A stretch of 64,000 bases of DNA from an uncultured Alistipes sp. (lineage in GTDB: Bacteria > Bacteroidota > Bacteroidia > Bacteroidales > UBA932). Within the stretch, counting starts at the first letter, position 1; each line of letters begins with the position of its first letter. The notes under the pieces were generated by a model. That model worked only from the letters and a program-made list of their open reading frames with translations. It had not been told where the DNA came from and did not search any database. The stretch spans positions 56,292-120,291 of the forward strand of contig UQUJ01000001.1 of assembly GCA_900544195.1 (NCBI GenBank). Reading direction: 5' to 3'. Both the position numbers and the translations under genes were made by a program. This document shows positions 25,803-34,208 of this stretch, piece after piece.

Positions 25803-26648
25803 TTAAAAGTCTCCCAATGTTTCCTCAAGCTGGCTCAGGGCGTTCTGGCACTGCTCCTCTGAAGGTACGCTGCCGTGCCATTTGTGGGTGCCCGCCATAA
25901 AATCAACCCCGTGTCCCATCTCTGTCTTGAACAGGATCATCTTCGGCTTGCCGTTTCCGACACCAGCCTTGGCCTGCGCGAACGCCTCGAGGATCTTGTC
26001 CATGTCGTGTCCGTCGGCGATGATGACCTCCCATCCGAAAGCCTTCCATTTTGCCTCAAGGTCACCGAGTCCGGCGACATCTTCGGTCGTGCCGTCGATC
26101 TGCTGTCCGTTCCAGTCGGTCATCGCGATCAGATTGTCGGCCTTGTGGTGGGCTGCGAACATCGCCGCCTCCCAGATCTGTCCTTCCTCGGTCTCGCCGT
26201 CTCCGCAGAGAACGTAAACGCAGTGAGGGTCGTTGTCAGCCTTCTTTGCGAGAGCCGCTCCTATCGCTACTGAAAGTCCCTGTCCGAGGGAACCGGCCGC
26301 CTGAGCCACGCCAGGGAGGCCTTTCCTTACTGAAGGGTGTCCCTGAAGGCGGCTTCCGAACTTACGGAACGAGCCGAGCTCGGAGGTCGGGAAATATCCT
26401 GCCCTCGAAAGGATTGAGTAATACATTGGGGTGAGGTGTCCGGCCGACAGGATGAACATGTCCTGATCCTTTCCACCGCGTGTCCAAGTTTCAGGGTTCT
26501 GATCCATAACATTGAAGTACAGTGCTGTCATAAAATCAGCGCTGCTCATGGAGCCGCCCGGGTGTCCGGAATTGGCCTTGACGACCATCCTGATGATGTC
26601 TCTCCTTACCTGGGAGGCAATTTTTTTCAGATCTTCTGTTGACTGCAT
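25803..26648 (-). CDS. transketolase, N-terminal subunit
   Basis: A 281-residue thiamine-diphosphate-binding half. Its signature 'VKANSGHPGGSMSSADFMTALYF' lies near residues 23-45. The cofactor motif is 'CGDGETEEGQIWEA' with an Asn in 'DWNGQQ' about 26 residues later. It is the first gene of a two-gene unit transcribed away from the 2-oxoacid dehydrogenase genes; a TATATTTG box is at 26699. Confidence 0.92.
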   Translation of the reverse strand: MQSTEDLKKIASQVRRDIIRMVVKANSGHPGGSMSSADFMTALYFNVMDQNPETWTRGGKDQDMFILSAGHLTPMYYSILSRAGYFPTSELGSFRKFGSRLQGHPSVRKGLPGVAQAAGSLGQGLSVAIGAALAKKADNDPHCVYVLCGDGETEEGQIWEAAMFAAHHKADNLIAMTDWNGQQIDGTTEDVAGLGDLEAKWKAFGWEVIIADGHDMDKILEAFAQAKAGVGNGKPKMILFKTEMGHGVDFMAGTHKWHGSVPSEEQCQNALSQLEETLGDF

Positions 26649-26698
26649 TTTCTATTTGATATTTTGAATTTGAAATATGCTAAATCGTTTGTAAGCTA

Positions 26699-26706
26699 CA
26701 AATATA
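26699..26706 (-). promoter_or_regulatory. candidate -7 box for the transketolase genes
   Basis: TATATTTG on the minus strand lies about 50 bp before the ATG at 26648. A clear -33 is not seen at standard spacing. Confidence 0.4.
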
Positions 26707-26733
26707 ATCCTTTTTTATGTCAAGAAGAAATTT

Positions 26734-26741
26734 TAACTTTG
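26734..26741 (+). promoter_or_regulatory. candidate -7 box for the dehydrogenase operon
   Basis: TAACTTTG matches TAnnTTTG exactly. TTTT lies 19 bp upstream as a weak -33. Transcription would begin near 26748, about 70 nt before the E2 start. Confidence 0.5.
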
Positions 26742-26817
26742 TCTGTATGAGATGTCGTTTTGATTCTCTTGATCCGGAGCGGCGTCCGACAGTGAAAATT
26801 GATAATCGTTATAATTA

Positions 26818-28224
26818 ATGGCACACGTAGTTATTATGCCCAAACAAGGGCAATCCGTAGAAAGTTGCATTGTCACTGAATTCAAGAAAAAGGTGGGAGA
26901 CAAAGTCGCCGTCGGCGATGTCCTTTTCAGCTATGAGACCGACAAGGCATCCTTTGACGAGGACGCCAAGGTCGAAGGCACTGTCCTTGCCTGCTTCTTC
27001 AATGATAATGACGAGATCCCTTGCCTGACCAACGTCATGGTCATCGGCGAACCGGGGGAATCGTTCTCTGAATATGCTCCTTCGGGGGCCGGCGCATCTG
27101 CCGCTTCGGGAGCGGAACCGACATCGCCTGCCACGGAGCCGGCAAATGCGGTCGCAGAGCCAGTGGCTCGACAAGGCTCACCAGCCATCGAAGTGACCGC
27201 GGCAGCGACACCGGGCGCTTCGGCAAGCTCGGCGACCGGAACCGTTGCCGCCAACGCCCCCGTCTCCCCAAGAGCCCGCAAATTGGCCGCCGAAAAAGGC
27301 GTGGACACCGCCCAGGTCGCCGGCACAGGCCCTCACGGCCGCATAATCGAACGTGACATCATAGCCGCACAGGGCGCTCCGAAATCCGGACTCGCCAAGG
27401 CTATGATGGCCGACGGAGGTCTCCAGGCTCCTGCCGCAGGCTCCGGAATCGGCGGAATGGTCAAGGGCTCCGACCTCAAGGTCTGGAAACCTACCCACAC
27501 CGGGAACCTTGCCGGAGAAGGCGAGGAGTTCAAGGTCGAGAAGATGTCCAACATGCGCAAGCTCATCGCCAAGTCGATGTACAACTCCCTCCAGAACACG
27601 GCCCAGCTCACCCATATGCTCGGTGCTGACGCACGCCGTGTCCAGGCTCTCCGCAAGAAGGCGAAGAAGGCCCTTGAGGAAGGAAAGATCGACGTGAACA
27701 TCACGATCAATGATTTCGTCTGCTACTCCGTCATCAAGGCTCTGAAGAAATTCCCTAAGGTCAACTCGCACTGCCTCGGTGACGCTATGAGGATATTCAA
27801 TGTCGTCAATCTTGGTTGCGCCGTTGACACGGAGCGCGGACTGATGGTGCCTTGCGTGAAGCACGCGGAGGACCTGAATATCATCGGCTTGAGCAAGGCT
27901 CTGAAGAAGGTCGCTGAGGACTGCAAGAAGGGCTCGATCAATCCCGACCTGCTTTCCGCCGAGGGTGCCTCATTCACGGTCTCCAATCTCGGAGGTTTCG
28001 GAGTCGAGTGGTTCACACCTGTCATCAACGTGCCTCAGAGCGCGATCCTCGGAGTCGGCACGATCGTCCCTCGTCCGAAGGATCTGGGCGCCGGAGTCTA
28101 TGCGTTCGTCCCTTATCTCGGTCTTTCCCTGACCTACGACCACAGGGCGCTTGACGGCGGAGAGGCAACCCGCTTCCTGAAGCAGGTGGCTGTTGAGATA
28201 GAGAATCTTGAAGTTGAATTCTAA
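26818..28224 (+). CDS. 2-oxoacid dehydrogenase E2, dihydrolipoamide acyltransferase
   Basis: A 468-residue E2. A lipoyl domain (residues 2-78) carries the lipoate acceptor K43 in 'YETDKASF'. A peripheral subunit-binding domain spans about 158-192 ('SPRARKLAAEKGVDTAQVAGTGPHGRI'). The catalytic domain runs from about 245 to the end, with the active-site H442 and D446 in 'DHRALDGG'. The linker at 85-150 is Ala/Thr/Pro-rich, and part of its DNA comes from the dispersed GCTGAGC/GTCGAAG repeat. The gene overlaps nothing and is followed 13 bp later by E3. Whether the complex acts on pyruvate or branched-chain 2-oxoacids cannot be told from sequence. Confidence 0.94.
   Translation: MAHVVIMPKQGQSVESCIVTEFKKKVGDKVAVGDVLFSYETDKASFDEDAKVEGTVLACFFNDNDEIPCLTNVMVIGEPGESFSEYAPSGAGASAASGAEPTSPATEPANAVAEPVARQGSPAIEVTAAATPGASASSATGTVAANAPVSPRARKLAAEKGVDTAQVAGTGPHGRIIERDIIAAQGAPKSGLAKAMMADGGLQAPAAGSGIGGMVKGSDLKVWKPTHTGNLAGEGEEFKVEKMSNMRKLIAKSMYNSLQNTAQLTHMLGADARRVQALRKKAKKALEEGKIDVNITINDFVCYSVIKALKKFPKVNSHCLGDAMRIFNVVNLGCAVDTERGLMVPCVKHAEDLNIIGLSKALKKVAEDCKKGSINPDLLSAEGASFTVSNLGGFGVEWFTPVINVPQSAILGVGTIVPRPKDLGAGVYAFVPYLGLSLTYDHRALDGGEATRFLKQVAVEIENLEVEF
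27115..27245. repeat. dispersed-repeat sequence forming the E2 linker
   Basis: The DNA contains GTGGCTCGACAAGGCTCACC, ACCAGCCATCGAAGTGACC and GGCGCTTCGGCAAGCTCGGC. These are recognisable variants of the intergenic palindromic repeats. The frame is kept and codes for a flexible linker. Confidence 0.6.
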
Positions 28225-28237
28225 AATATTTACGAAT

Positions 28238-29617
28238 ATGTACGATTTAGCGGTAATAGGCGGTGGCCCGGGTGGTTACGTGGCCGCTGAAAGAGCCGGA
28301 GCCGCCGGCCTTAAGGTTGTCCTTTTTGAAAGAAAATCCCTCGGAGGAGTCTGCCTCAACGAGGGCTGCATCCCGACCAAGACGCTTCTTTACAGCGCCA
28401 AGGTCTATAACTACGCCCTAACTGGTGACCACTACGGAGTCTATGTGAAGGAACCTACGTTCGACTATTCAAAGATAGTCGCCCGCAAGGACAAGGTCGT
28501 GAAGAAACTCGTGGGCGGAGTCAGACTGGCGATGAAGTCCAACAATGTCGAGGTAGTGGCCGCCGAGGCCATGATCCAGGGCCGCGATGCGGAAGGCGTC
28601 AGGATCACCGCTGCCGACCAGACCTATGCTGCCCGCAACATCCTCATCTGCACAGGTTCAGAGGCCGCAGTGCCTCCATTCCCTGGCCTGAAGGAAGCCG
28701 GTGACGTCATCGTCACCAACCGTGAGATCCTTGCGCTTAAAGAGCGTCCGGCCGAACTCGTAGTAATCGGTGGAGGTGTCATCGGAATGGAGTTCGCGGC
28801 TTTCTATAGCACTCTCGGTACGAAAGTGACTGTGGTTGAGATGCTTCCTAAGATTCTCGGACCTCTTGACGATGAGATCAGCGCCATGCTTCAGAAGATC
28901 TACACCAAGCGTGGCGTGAACTTCTGCCTCAAGTGCAAGGTTACCGGAATCGAGGGCAACACCGTTGTCTATGAGGATCCGGAGGGTAACACTAAGAGGG
29001 TCAGCGGGGACAAGATTCTCGTCTCTGTGGGCCGCCGCGCCAACATCGGCGGATTCGGCCTTGAGAACCTCGGCGTGGAGATGCTCCTGAACCGTGGTGG
29101 AAAGCCTTGCGGAATCAAGGTGGACAGCAAGATGCGCACGAATATTCCGGGAGTCTATGCCGCAGGTGATGTCACCGGCTTCTCTATGCTTGCACACACG
29201 GCCAGCCGTGAGGGCGAGGTCGCGGTCAACAATATTCTTGGAAAGGAAGACCACATGCGCTACGACGCCATCCCTGGAATCGTCTACACCAATCCTGAGG
29301 TCGCCGGAGTCGGGCTCACCGAAGAGCAGGCCGCGGCTTCCGGGAAGGAATATTCAGTCGTCAAGCTCCCTATGGCCTACGCCGGCCGCTTCGTCGCCGA
29401 GAACGAGGGCGGCGAGGGAATATGCAAGATCATCGTCGGCAAGAAGTACCACGAGGTGCTGGGCGTGCACATGCTCGGCAACCCTTGCTCGGAGATCATC
29501 CACAGCGCCTGCATCGCCATCGAGTCGGAGATGACCCTTGAGCAGCTCAAGGAGGTTGTGTTCCCTCACCCGACCGTTTCCGAGATCATCAAGGAGACAG
29601 CGTTCGCGTTGAAATAA
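28238..29617 (+). CDS. lpdA: dihydrolipoyl dehydrogenase (E3)
   Basis: A 459-residue FAD enzyme that reoxidises the lipoyl group of E2. The FAD-binding GGGPGG lies at residues 8-13 and the redox-active disulfide is C39-x4-C44 in 'GGVCLNEGCIPTK'. The NAD-binding site is 'VIGGGVIGMEFAAFY' (about 175-189), and the C-terminal 'HPTVSE' supplies the catalytic base of the partner subunit. The frame extends to an earlier codon at 28208 inside the E2 end, but ATG 28238 begins exactly at the conserved N-terminus. It lies between E2 and E1 in the operon. Confidence 0.96.
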   Translation: MYDLAVIGGGPGGYVAAERAGAAGLKVVLFERKSLGGVCLNEGCIPTKTLLYSAKVYNYALTGDHYGVYVKEPTFDYSKIVARKDKVVKKLVGGVRLAMKSNNVEVVAAEAMIQGRDAEGVRITAADQTYAARNILICTGSEAAVPPFPGLKEAGDVIVTNREILALKERPAELVVIGGGVIGMEFAAFYSTLGTKVTVVEMLPKILGPLDDEISAMLQKIYTKRGVNFCLKCKVTGIEGNTVVYEDPEGNTKRVSGDKILVSVGRRANIGGFGLENLGVEMLLNRGGKPCGIKVDSKMRTNIPGVYAAGDVTGFSMLAHTASREGEVAVNNILGKEDHMRYDAIPGIVYTNPEVAGVGLTEEQAAASGKEYSVVKLPMAYAGRFVAENEGGEGICKIIVGKKYHEVLGVHMLGNPCSEIIHSACIAIESEMTLEQLKEVVFPHPTVSEIIKETAFALK

Positions 29618-29660
29618 AAGGATTTGCTGGTAAACGTAATGACCACAAATTGTCGCTAAG

Positions 29661-29773
29661 TGAAATGTAAAAAATAACCTGCATCACTTTAAATTTGCAA
29701 TATATTGATGTTAAAGGTGATTCTATGTATTCAATTTTATCGATTGATGCAACTTATTTTTTCAACATCACTA
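29661..29773 (+). repeat. 113-bp repeat, copy A, before the E1 gene
   Basis: A gap-free inverted copy lies at 32479-32591, with 104 of 113 positions identical by my alignment. The two copies flank the E1 gene and the 101-bp element. Copy A occupies most of the 192-bp gap between E3 and E1. Confidence 0.85.
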
Positions 29774-29809
29774 AAAAGAATGACGAAAAACAATTAAGAA
29801 TATACTGAT

Positions 29810-32293
29810 ATGCCAAAAGCGCTTTACATCGATCCTAACGAGACCCTGCGTCCGAAGGATCACGAGCTTGAGCTTCCGAAGATTCCTGTGATGAAGTACA
29901 ACAAGACCGTCAAGGAAGAACTTAAGGAAGGCAATTTCACAAAGGAGGATCTTCTCCGCATCTACCGCGACATGTCCTACATCCGTGAGTTCGAGACCAT
30001 GCTCAATCTGGTCAAGACCACCGGTGGCTACAACGGAGTCGCTTACAATAACCCGGGTCCGGCCCATCTTTCAGCCGGCCAGGAGGCCGCCGCTGTCGGT
30101 ATGGCCTATTGTCTTGACACCGATGACTTCATCTTCGGTTCGCATCGTTCCCACGGTGAGATTCTCGCCAAGGGCCTGCGTTCCATCCAGATCCTTCCGG
30201 AGGATGAGCTGAAGAAGGTCATGGAGGAGTTCTGGGGCGGCTCAACGCTTAACGTGGCCAGGAAGGCTTACGACGGGGCCGACACCAAGGAACTCGGAAT
30301 CCGCTTCCTGCTCTACGGAGCGATGGCCGAGATCTTCGCCCGCACGACCGGTTTCAACAAGGGTCTGGGCGGGTCTATGCACACGTTCTTCACTCCTTTC
30401 GGAATATACCCGAACAACGCCATCGTGGGCGGTTCCGGCTCGATCGCCGTGGGCGCGGCTCTCTATAAGAAGGTCAACCGCAAGAAGGGCATCGTTGTCG
30501 CCAACCTCGGTGACGGCGCCATGGCCAGAGGACCGGTCCTCGAAGGCATGACATTCGCCTCGATGGATCAGTTCAACACCCTCTGGGAAGGCGACATGAA
30601 GGGCGGGCTGCCAGTCCTGTTCAACGTGATGGACAACCAGTACGCCATGGGTGGCCAGACGAAGGGTGAGACGATGGGTTATGTGTTCCCTGCACGCCTG
30701 GGAGCCGGCTTCAAGGCCGACGCCATGGATGCCGAAAGAGTTGACGGTTACAATCCTCTCGCGGTCATCGACGCTTTCAACCGCAAGAAAGCCTACCTTC
30801 TTGAGAAGAAGGGTCCTGCTCTTCTGGACGTTGTCACCTACCGTTACAGCGGACACTCTCCGAGCGACCAGTCGTCTTACCGTACAAAGGAGGAGATCGA
30901 GGCCTGGGAGAAGGAAGATTGCATCTTGGCGTTCGGTGAGAGACTGAAAGAGGCCGGGGTGGCTGATCAGGCCGCTCTCGACGCTATCCGCAAGGAAGTT
31001 GACGCCAACATATTCGAATGCTACAAGCTTGCCATCGACACCGAACTTTCCCCTCGCATGGATCTCGTGAAGGAAAGTGAGCTCCTTGGTGATATGATGT
31101 TCTCCAACCAGAGCATCGACTCCCTCAGCGACGCGAAACCGGATGTGAATATGCCGCTGGAGGAGAATCCTCGCGTCAAGCAGATTGCCGGCAAGTCCAG
31201 GTTCTATCTTGACAAGGACGGCAAGCCTGCCAGCAAGATGAAGACCTACAACATCAGGGACGGAATATTCGAGGCCGTCGCCGACCGCTTCTACAAGGAT
31301 GCTTCTCTGGTCGCTTACGGTGAGGAGAACCGTGAGTGGGGTGGCGCTTTCGCTGTCTATAGAGGACTGACCGAGGCTCTGCCTTACCATCGCCTGTTCA
31401 ATTCTCCGATCGCCGAGGCCGCGATCATCGGGACAGCCATCGGTTACGCTATGTGTGGCGGCCGTGTGATCCCTGAGATCATGTACTGCGACTTCCTCGG
31501 CTGCTGCGGAGACGAGATATTCAATCAGCTTCCTAAATGGCAGGCCATGTCAGGCAACATCCTGAAGATGCCGGTTGTGGTCCGTGTGTCCGTCGGCTCG
31601 AAGTACGGTGCCCAGCACTCTCAGGACTGGACTTCGCTGTGCTGCCATATTCCTGGACTCAAGGTCTGCTTCCCTGTCACTCCGTATGATGCGAAGGGGT
31701 TGATGAATGCCGCGCTTCAGGGTACCGACCCTGTCATATTCTTTGAGAGTCAGAGAATCTACGACAAGGGTGAGATGTTCCACGAAGGTGGTGTGCCTGA
31801 GGAATATTATGAGATTCCGATCGGTGAGCCGGATGTCAAGAGAGCCGGTAAGGACATCACCATCCTTACTATCGGCGCCACTTTGTACCGCTCTCTTGAG
31901 GCCGCTGATATTCTTAAGGAAAAGTATGGTATGGAGGCTGAGGTCATCGATGCCCGCTCTCTCGTGCCGTTCAACTACGAGAAGGTGCTTGCGTCCGTGA
32001 AGAAGACCGGCCGCATCGTCATCGCCGGCGACGCCTGCGCCCGTGGCTCCTACCTCAATGACATCGCCGCCAACATCACCGAGATGGCCTTTGACGACCT
32101 CGACGCCGCTCCTGTGGTGCTTGGTTCCCGCAACTGGATCACCCCTTGCCACGAGCTTGAGGAGGCGTTCTTCCCTCAGCCGTCCTGGTTCCTGGATGCC
32201 ATCAACGAGAAGATCGTCCCTCTGAAGGACTATGTTCCGGTAAGCAACCAGACCACCGCTGAGCAGGTCATCCGCGCCAAGAAGGGTGTGTAA
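29810..32293 (+). CDS. 2-oxoacid dehydrogenase E1, fused alpha and beta subunits
   Basis: An 827-residue thiamine-pyrophosphate enzyme. The alpha part (about 35-440) has 'GSHRSHGEILAKGL' and the cofactor motif GDG...N near 234-265 ('LGDGAMARGPVLEG' to 'NVMDNQYAMGG'). The beta part (about 480-820) has 'NSPIAEAAIIGTAIGYAMCGGRVIPEIMYCDF' and the C-terminal transketolase-like domain 'VIDARSLVPFNYEKVLASVKKTGRIV'. It decarboxylates a 2-oxoacid and transfers the acyl group to E2. Fused E1 chains in Bacteroidota are, as I recall, usually nearer 660-700 residues, so this one is long, with extra sequence between the halves. The E2-E3-E1 order is also unusual. Confidence 0.92.
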   Translation: MPKALYIDPNETLRPKDHELELPKIPVMKYNKTVKEELKEGNFTKEDLLRIYRDMSYIREFETMLNLVKTTGGYNGVAYNNPGPAHLSAGQEAAAVGMAYCLDTDDFIFGSHRSHGEILAKGLRSIQILPEDELKKVMEEFWGGSTLNVARKAYDGADTKELGIRFLLYGAMAEIFARTTGFNKGLGGSMHTFFTPFGIYPNNAIVGGSGSIAVGAALYKKVNRKKGIVVANLGDGAMARGPVLEGMTFASMDQFNTLWEGDMKGGLPVLFNVMDNQYAMGGQTKGETMGYVFPARLGAGFKADAMDAERVDGYNPLAVIDAFNRKKAYLLEKKGPALLDVVTYRYSGHSPSDQSSYRTKEEIEAWEKEDCILAFGERLKEAGVADQAALDAIRKEVDANIFECYKLAIDTELSPRMDLVKESELLGDMMFSNQSIDSLSDAKPDVNMPLEENPRVKQIAGKSRFYLDKDGKPASKMKTYNIRDGIFEAVADRFYKDASLVAYGEENREWGGAFAVYRGLTEALPYHRLFNSPIAEAAIIGTAIGYAMCGGRVIPEIMYCDFLGCCGDEIFNQLPKWQAMSGNILKMPVVVRVSVGSKYGAQHSQDWTSLCCHIPGLKVCFPVTPYDAKGLMNAALQGTDPVIFFESQRIYDKGEMFHEGGVPEEYYEIPIGEPDVKRAGKDITILTIGATLYRSLEAADILKEKYGMEAEVIDARSLVPFNYEKVLASVKKTGRIVIAGDACARGSYLNDIAANITEMAFDDLDAAPVVLGSRNWITPCHELEEAFFPQPSWFLDAINEKIVPLKDYVPVSNQTTAEQVIRAKKGV

Positions 32294-32307
32294 CCGCTTT
32301 TGAACCA

Positions 32308-32408
32308 TGAGTCCACTTGAAAAAGTCTTTTTTTTGAAAAATATGTGCCACACAGGTACTTCCAACGGGGGTAAAAAGTGGCGAATGGTACTTTTTCAAG
32401 TGGACTCA
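32308..32408. repeat. 101-bp MITE-like element, copy 2
   Basis: It begins and ends with the TGAGTCCACTTGAAAAAGT terminal inverted repeat and is the exact reverse complement of 12413-12513 except for one base. It starts 15 bp after the E1 stop, where its self-complementary ends could also act as a terminator. Confidence 0.85.
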
Positions 32409-32478
32409 ACCATTTATGGCGAAGGGGATTTAGGGGGTAGTGTAACGTGAAGGGAAAGTATTGAGCCTCGCAGCCGTA

Positions 32479-32591
32479 TAGTAATGTTGAAAAAATAAGT
32501 TGCACCAATCAATATAATTGAACACATAGAACCACCCTGAACATCAATATATTGCAAATTTAAAGTGATGCAGGTTATTTTTTATATTTCA
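32479..32591 (-). repeat. 113-bp repeat, copy B, after the E1 gene
   Basis: Inverted partner of 29661-29773. It ends 33 bp before the start of the zinc dehydrogenase gene. Confidence 0.85.
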
Positions 32592-32624
32592 CATAATGGT
32601 TATTCAAGGTAATGATTATTCGCT

Positions 32625-33905
32625 ATGTATACTAAAGCCGTTAGATTATATGGTAAGGAAGACCTTCGTCTCGAGGAGTTCGAGCTCCCCGAGATGAAGG
32701 ATGATGAAATTCTCGCGAAGGTTGTCAGCGACAGCCTCTGCATGTCTTCCTACAAGTCTTCACATCAGGCCTCCGACCACAAGAGGGTACCGGATGACAT
32801 CGCCGAGAATCCGACGATCATCGGCCACGAGTTCGCCGGAGAGATCATAGAGGTCGGCGCCAAGTGGAAGGATCAGTTCAAGCCGGGTGACAAGTTCTCC
32901 ATCCAGCCTGCCCTCAACTACGAGGACGGCCCTGTCGGAGCCCTTTCCGCCCCTGGCTATTCCTACAGATTCATCGGTGGCGACGCCACCTACATCATCA
33001 TCCCTTCCGAGGTGATGGAGATGGGGTGTCTGCTCCCTTACAAGGGTCCGGGCTTCTATCCAGCTTCCCTTAGCGAGCCTCTGTCCTGCGTCATCGGCGC
33101 GATGCACGCTTGCTATCACACCCATCCTGGTTCATACGTGCACCAAATGGAAATCAAGGACGGTGGCAAGATGGCTCTTCTGGCCGGTGTCGGCCCGATG
33201 GGACTTGCGATGATCAACTATGTGCTCCGCCGTGAGGACAGAAGGCCGTCCCTTTTCGTTGTGACGGACATTGATCAGACCCGTCTTGACCGTGCCGCGA
33301 TGCTCTACACCAAGGAGTTCGCCGCTTCCCGTGGCATCGATCTCCGCTATGTGAACACCGGCACTGTCGAGAATCCTGTCGATCTGTTGCGTGAGATTTC
33401 CGGCGGAACCGGCTACGATGAGGTCATCGTGATGGCTCCGGTTCCCGCGGTTGTCGAGCAGGGAGACGACATCCTCGGACAGGATGGCTGCCTGAATTTC
33501 TTCTCCGGCCCTGGCCGCTCCGATTTCAAGGCTCCGTTCAACTTCTACAATGTCCACTACGCTTCCACCCACGTGGTAGGCACCAGCGGCGGCAACACCG
33601 AGGACATGAAAGAAGCCCTCAGGATGATGGGCGAAGGCCTCGACCCCGCCGGTCTTGTGACCCACATCGGCGGCCTGAACGTCGTCCCTGAGACCACACT
33701 GAACCTCCCGTCGATCAAAGGCGGCAAGAAGCTCATCTACACCCACGTGGAGATGCCTCTGACCGCCATCACCGATTTCGGGGAGAAAGGCAAGACCAAC
33801 CCTGTCTATGCCGAGCTCGACCGCCTCTGCAAAGCCCATAACGGCCTCTGGAATCTGGAAGCCGAGGAATACCTCCTCGCCCACGCCACCGAGCTGAGCA
33901 AGTAG
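32625..33905 (+). CDS. zinc-binding medium-chain dehydrogenase/reductase, sorbitol- or sorbose-phosphate-dehydrogenase-like
   Basis: A 426-residue cytosolic oxidoreductase. A catalytic-zinc cysteine is visible in 'VSDSLCMSSYKSS' (about residue 40), followed by 'GHEFAGEIIEVG' (His/Glu, about 69-80). The Rossmann site is 'ALLAGVGPMGLAMINYVL' (about 185-202). The usual four-Cys structural zinc loop is missing. The length and C-terminal extension resemble L-sorbose-1-phosphate reductases. It follows the E1 gene but is separated by about 330 bp of repeats, so it may have its own promoter. Substrate unknown. Confidence 0.8.
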   Translation: MYTKAVRLYGKEDLRLEEFELPEMKDDEILAKVVSDSLCMSSYKSSHQASDHKRVPDDIAENPTIIGHEFAGEIIEVGAKWKDQFKPGDKFSIQPALNYEDGPVGALSAPGYSYRFIGGDATYIIIPSEVMEMGCLLPYKGPGFYPASLSEPLSCVIGAMHACYHTHPGSYVHQMEIKDGGKMALLAGVGPMGLAMINYVLRREDRRPSLFVVTDIDQTRLDRAAMLYTKEFAASRGIDLRYVNTGTVENPVDLLREISGGTGYDEVIVMAPVPAVVEQGDDILGQDGCLNFFSGPGRSDFKAPFNFYNVHYASTHVVGTSGGNTEDMKEALRMMGEGLDPAGLVTHIGGLNVVPETTLNLPSIKGGKKLIYTHVEMPLTAITDFGEKGKTNPVYAELDRLCKAHNGLWNLEAEEYLLAHATELSK

Positions 33906-33932
33906 TGTGCTCATCATAGGGTGTGCCCCACA

Positions 33933-33995
33933 AAAGAATTTCCCCTTCCCGAGTTTTTCACGTTACAAAAATTACGGGAAGGGGATATTCTTTTC
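33933..33995. terminator. hairpin with CACGTTAC loop after the zinc dehydrogenase
   Basis: Arms 33933-33952 and 33976-33995 pair over about 20 bp with one mismatch and enclose an inner TTTTTCACGTTACAAAAA. It is the same loop sequence as at 15561-15568. It lies 27 bp past the stop codon and probably ends the transcript. Confidence 0.65.
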
Positions 33996-34030
33996 TGGCT
34001 GCTGTTATGAACGGTATTGTGGTTTGATCT

Positions 34031-34066
34031 GGTCGCTGAGCTTGTCGAAGCGCCCGCCGAACCGTC
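34031..34066 (+). repeat. GGTCGCTGAGCTTGTCGAAG repeat
   Basis: A full copy of the dispersed family followed by GCGCCCGCCGAACC, in non-coding DNA. Confidence 0.7.
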
Positions 34067-34135
34067 CGGGACCGTTTGTATTGTTTCATGTCGCTATTAT
34101 CGTGTGGTAATAAGCTACAAGCGAACGAGTCTGAT

Positions 34136-34208
34136 GACAGCGGAAAAAAGGCAAAGTGAAAATTTTGCGCGTTACCAAAATTTTCACTTTGTCTTTTTTT
34201 CCGCTGTC
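34136..34208. repeat. 73-nt near-perfect hairpin with CGCGTTAC loop
   Basis: A 32-bp stem, nearly perfect, with the loop CGCGTTAC at 34168-34175. Its inner part, TTTTGCGCGTTACCAAAA, matches the hairpin at 15545-15584 while the outer arms are unrelated. It has no adjacent gene to terminate. Confidence 0.75.

Noticed and set aside
30242..31390. A 382-codon open frame opposite the E1 gene
   Set aside because: It is an antisense shadow caused by the GC-rich third positions of E1; it shows no domain pattern.
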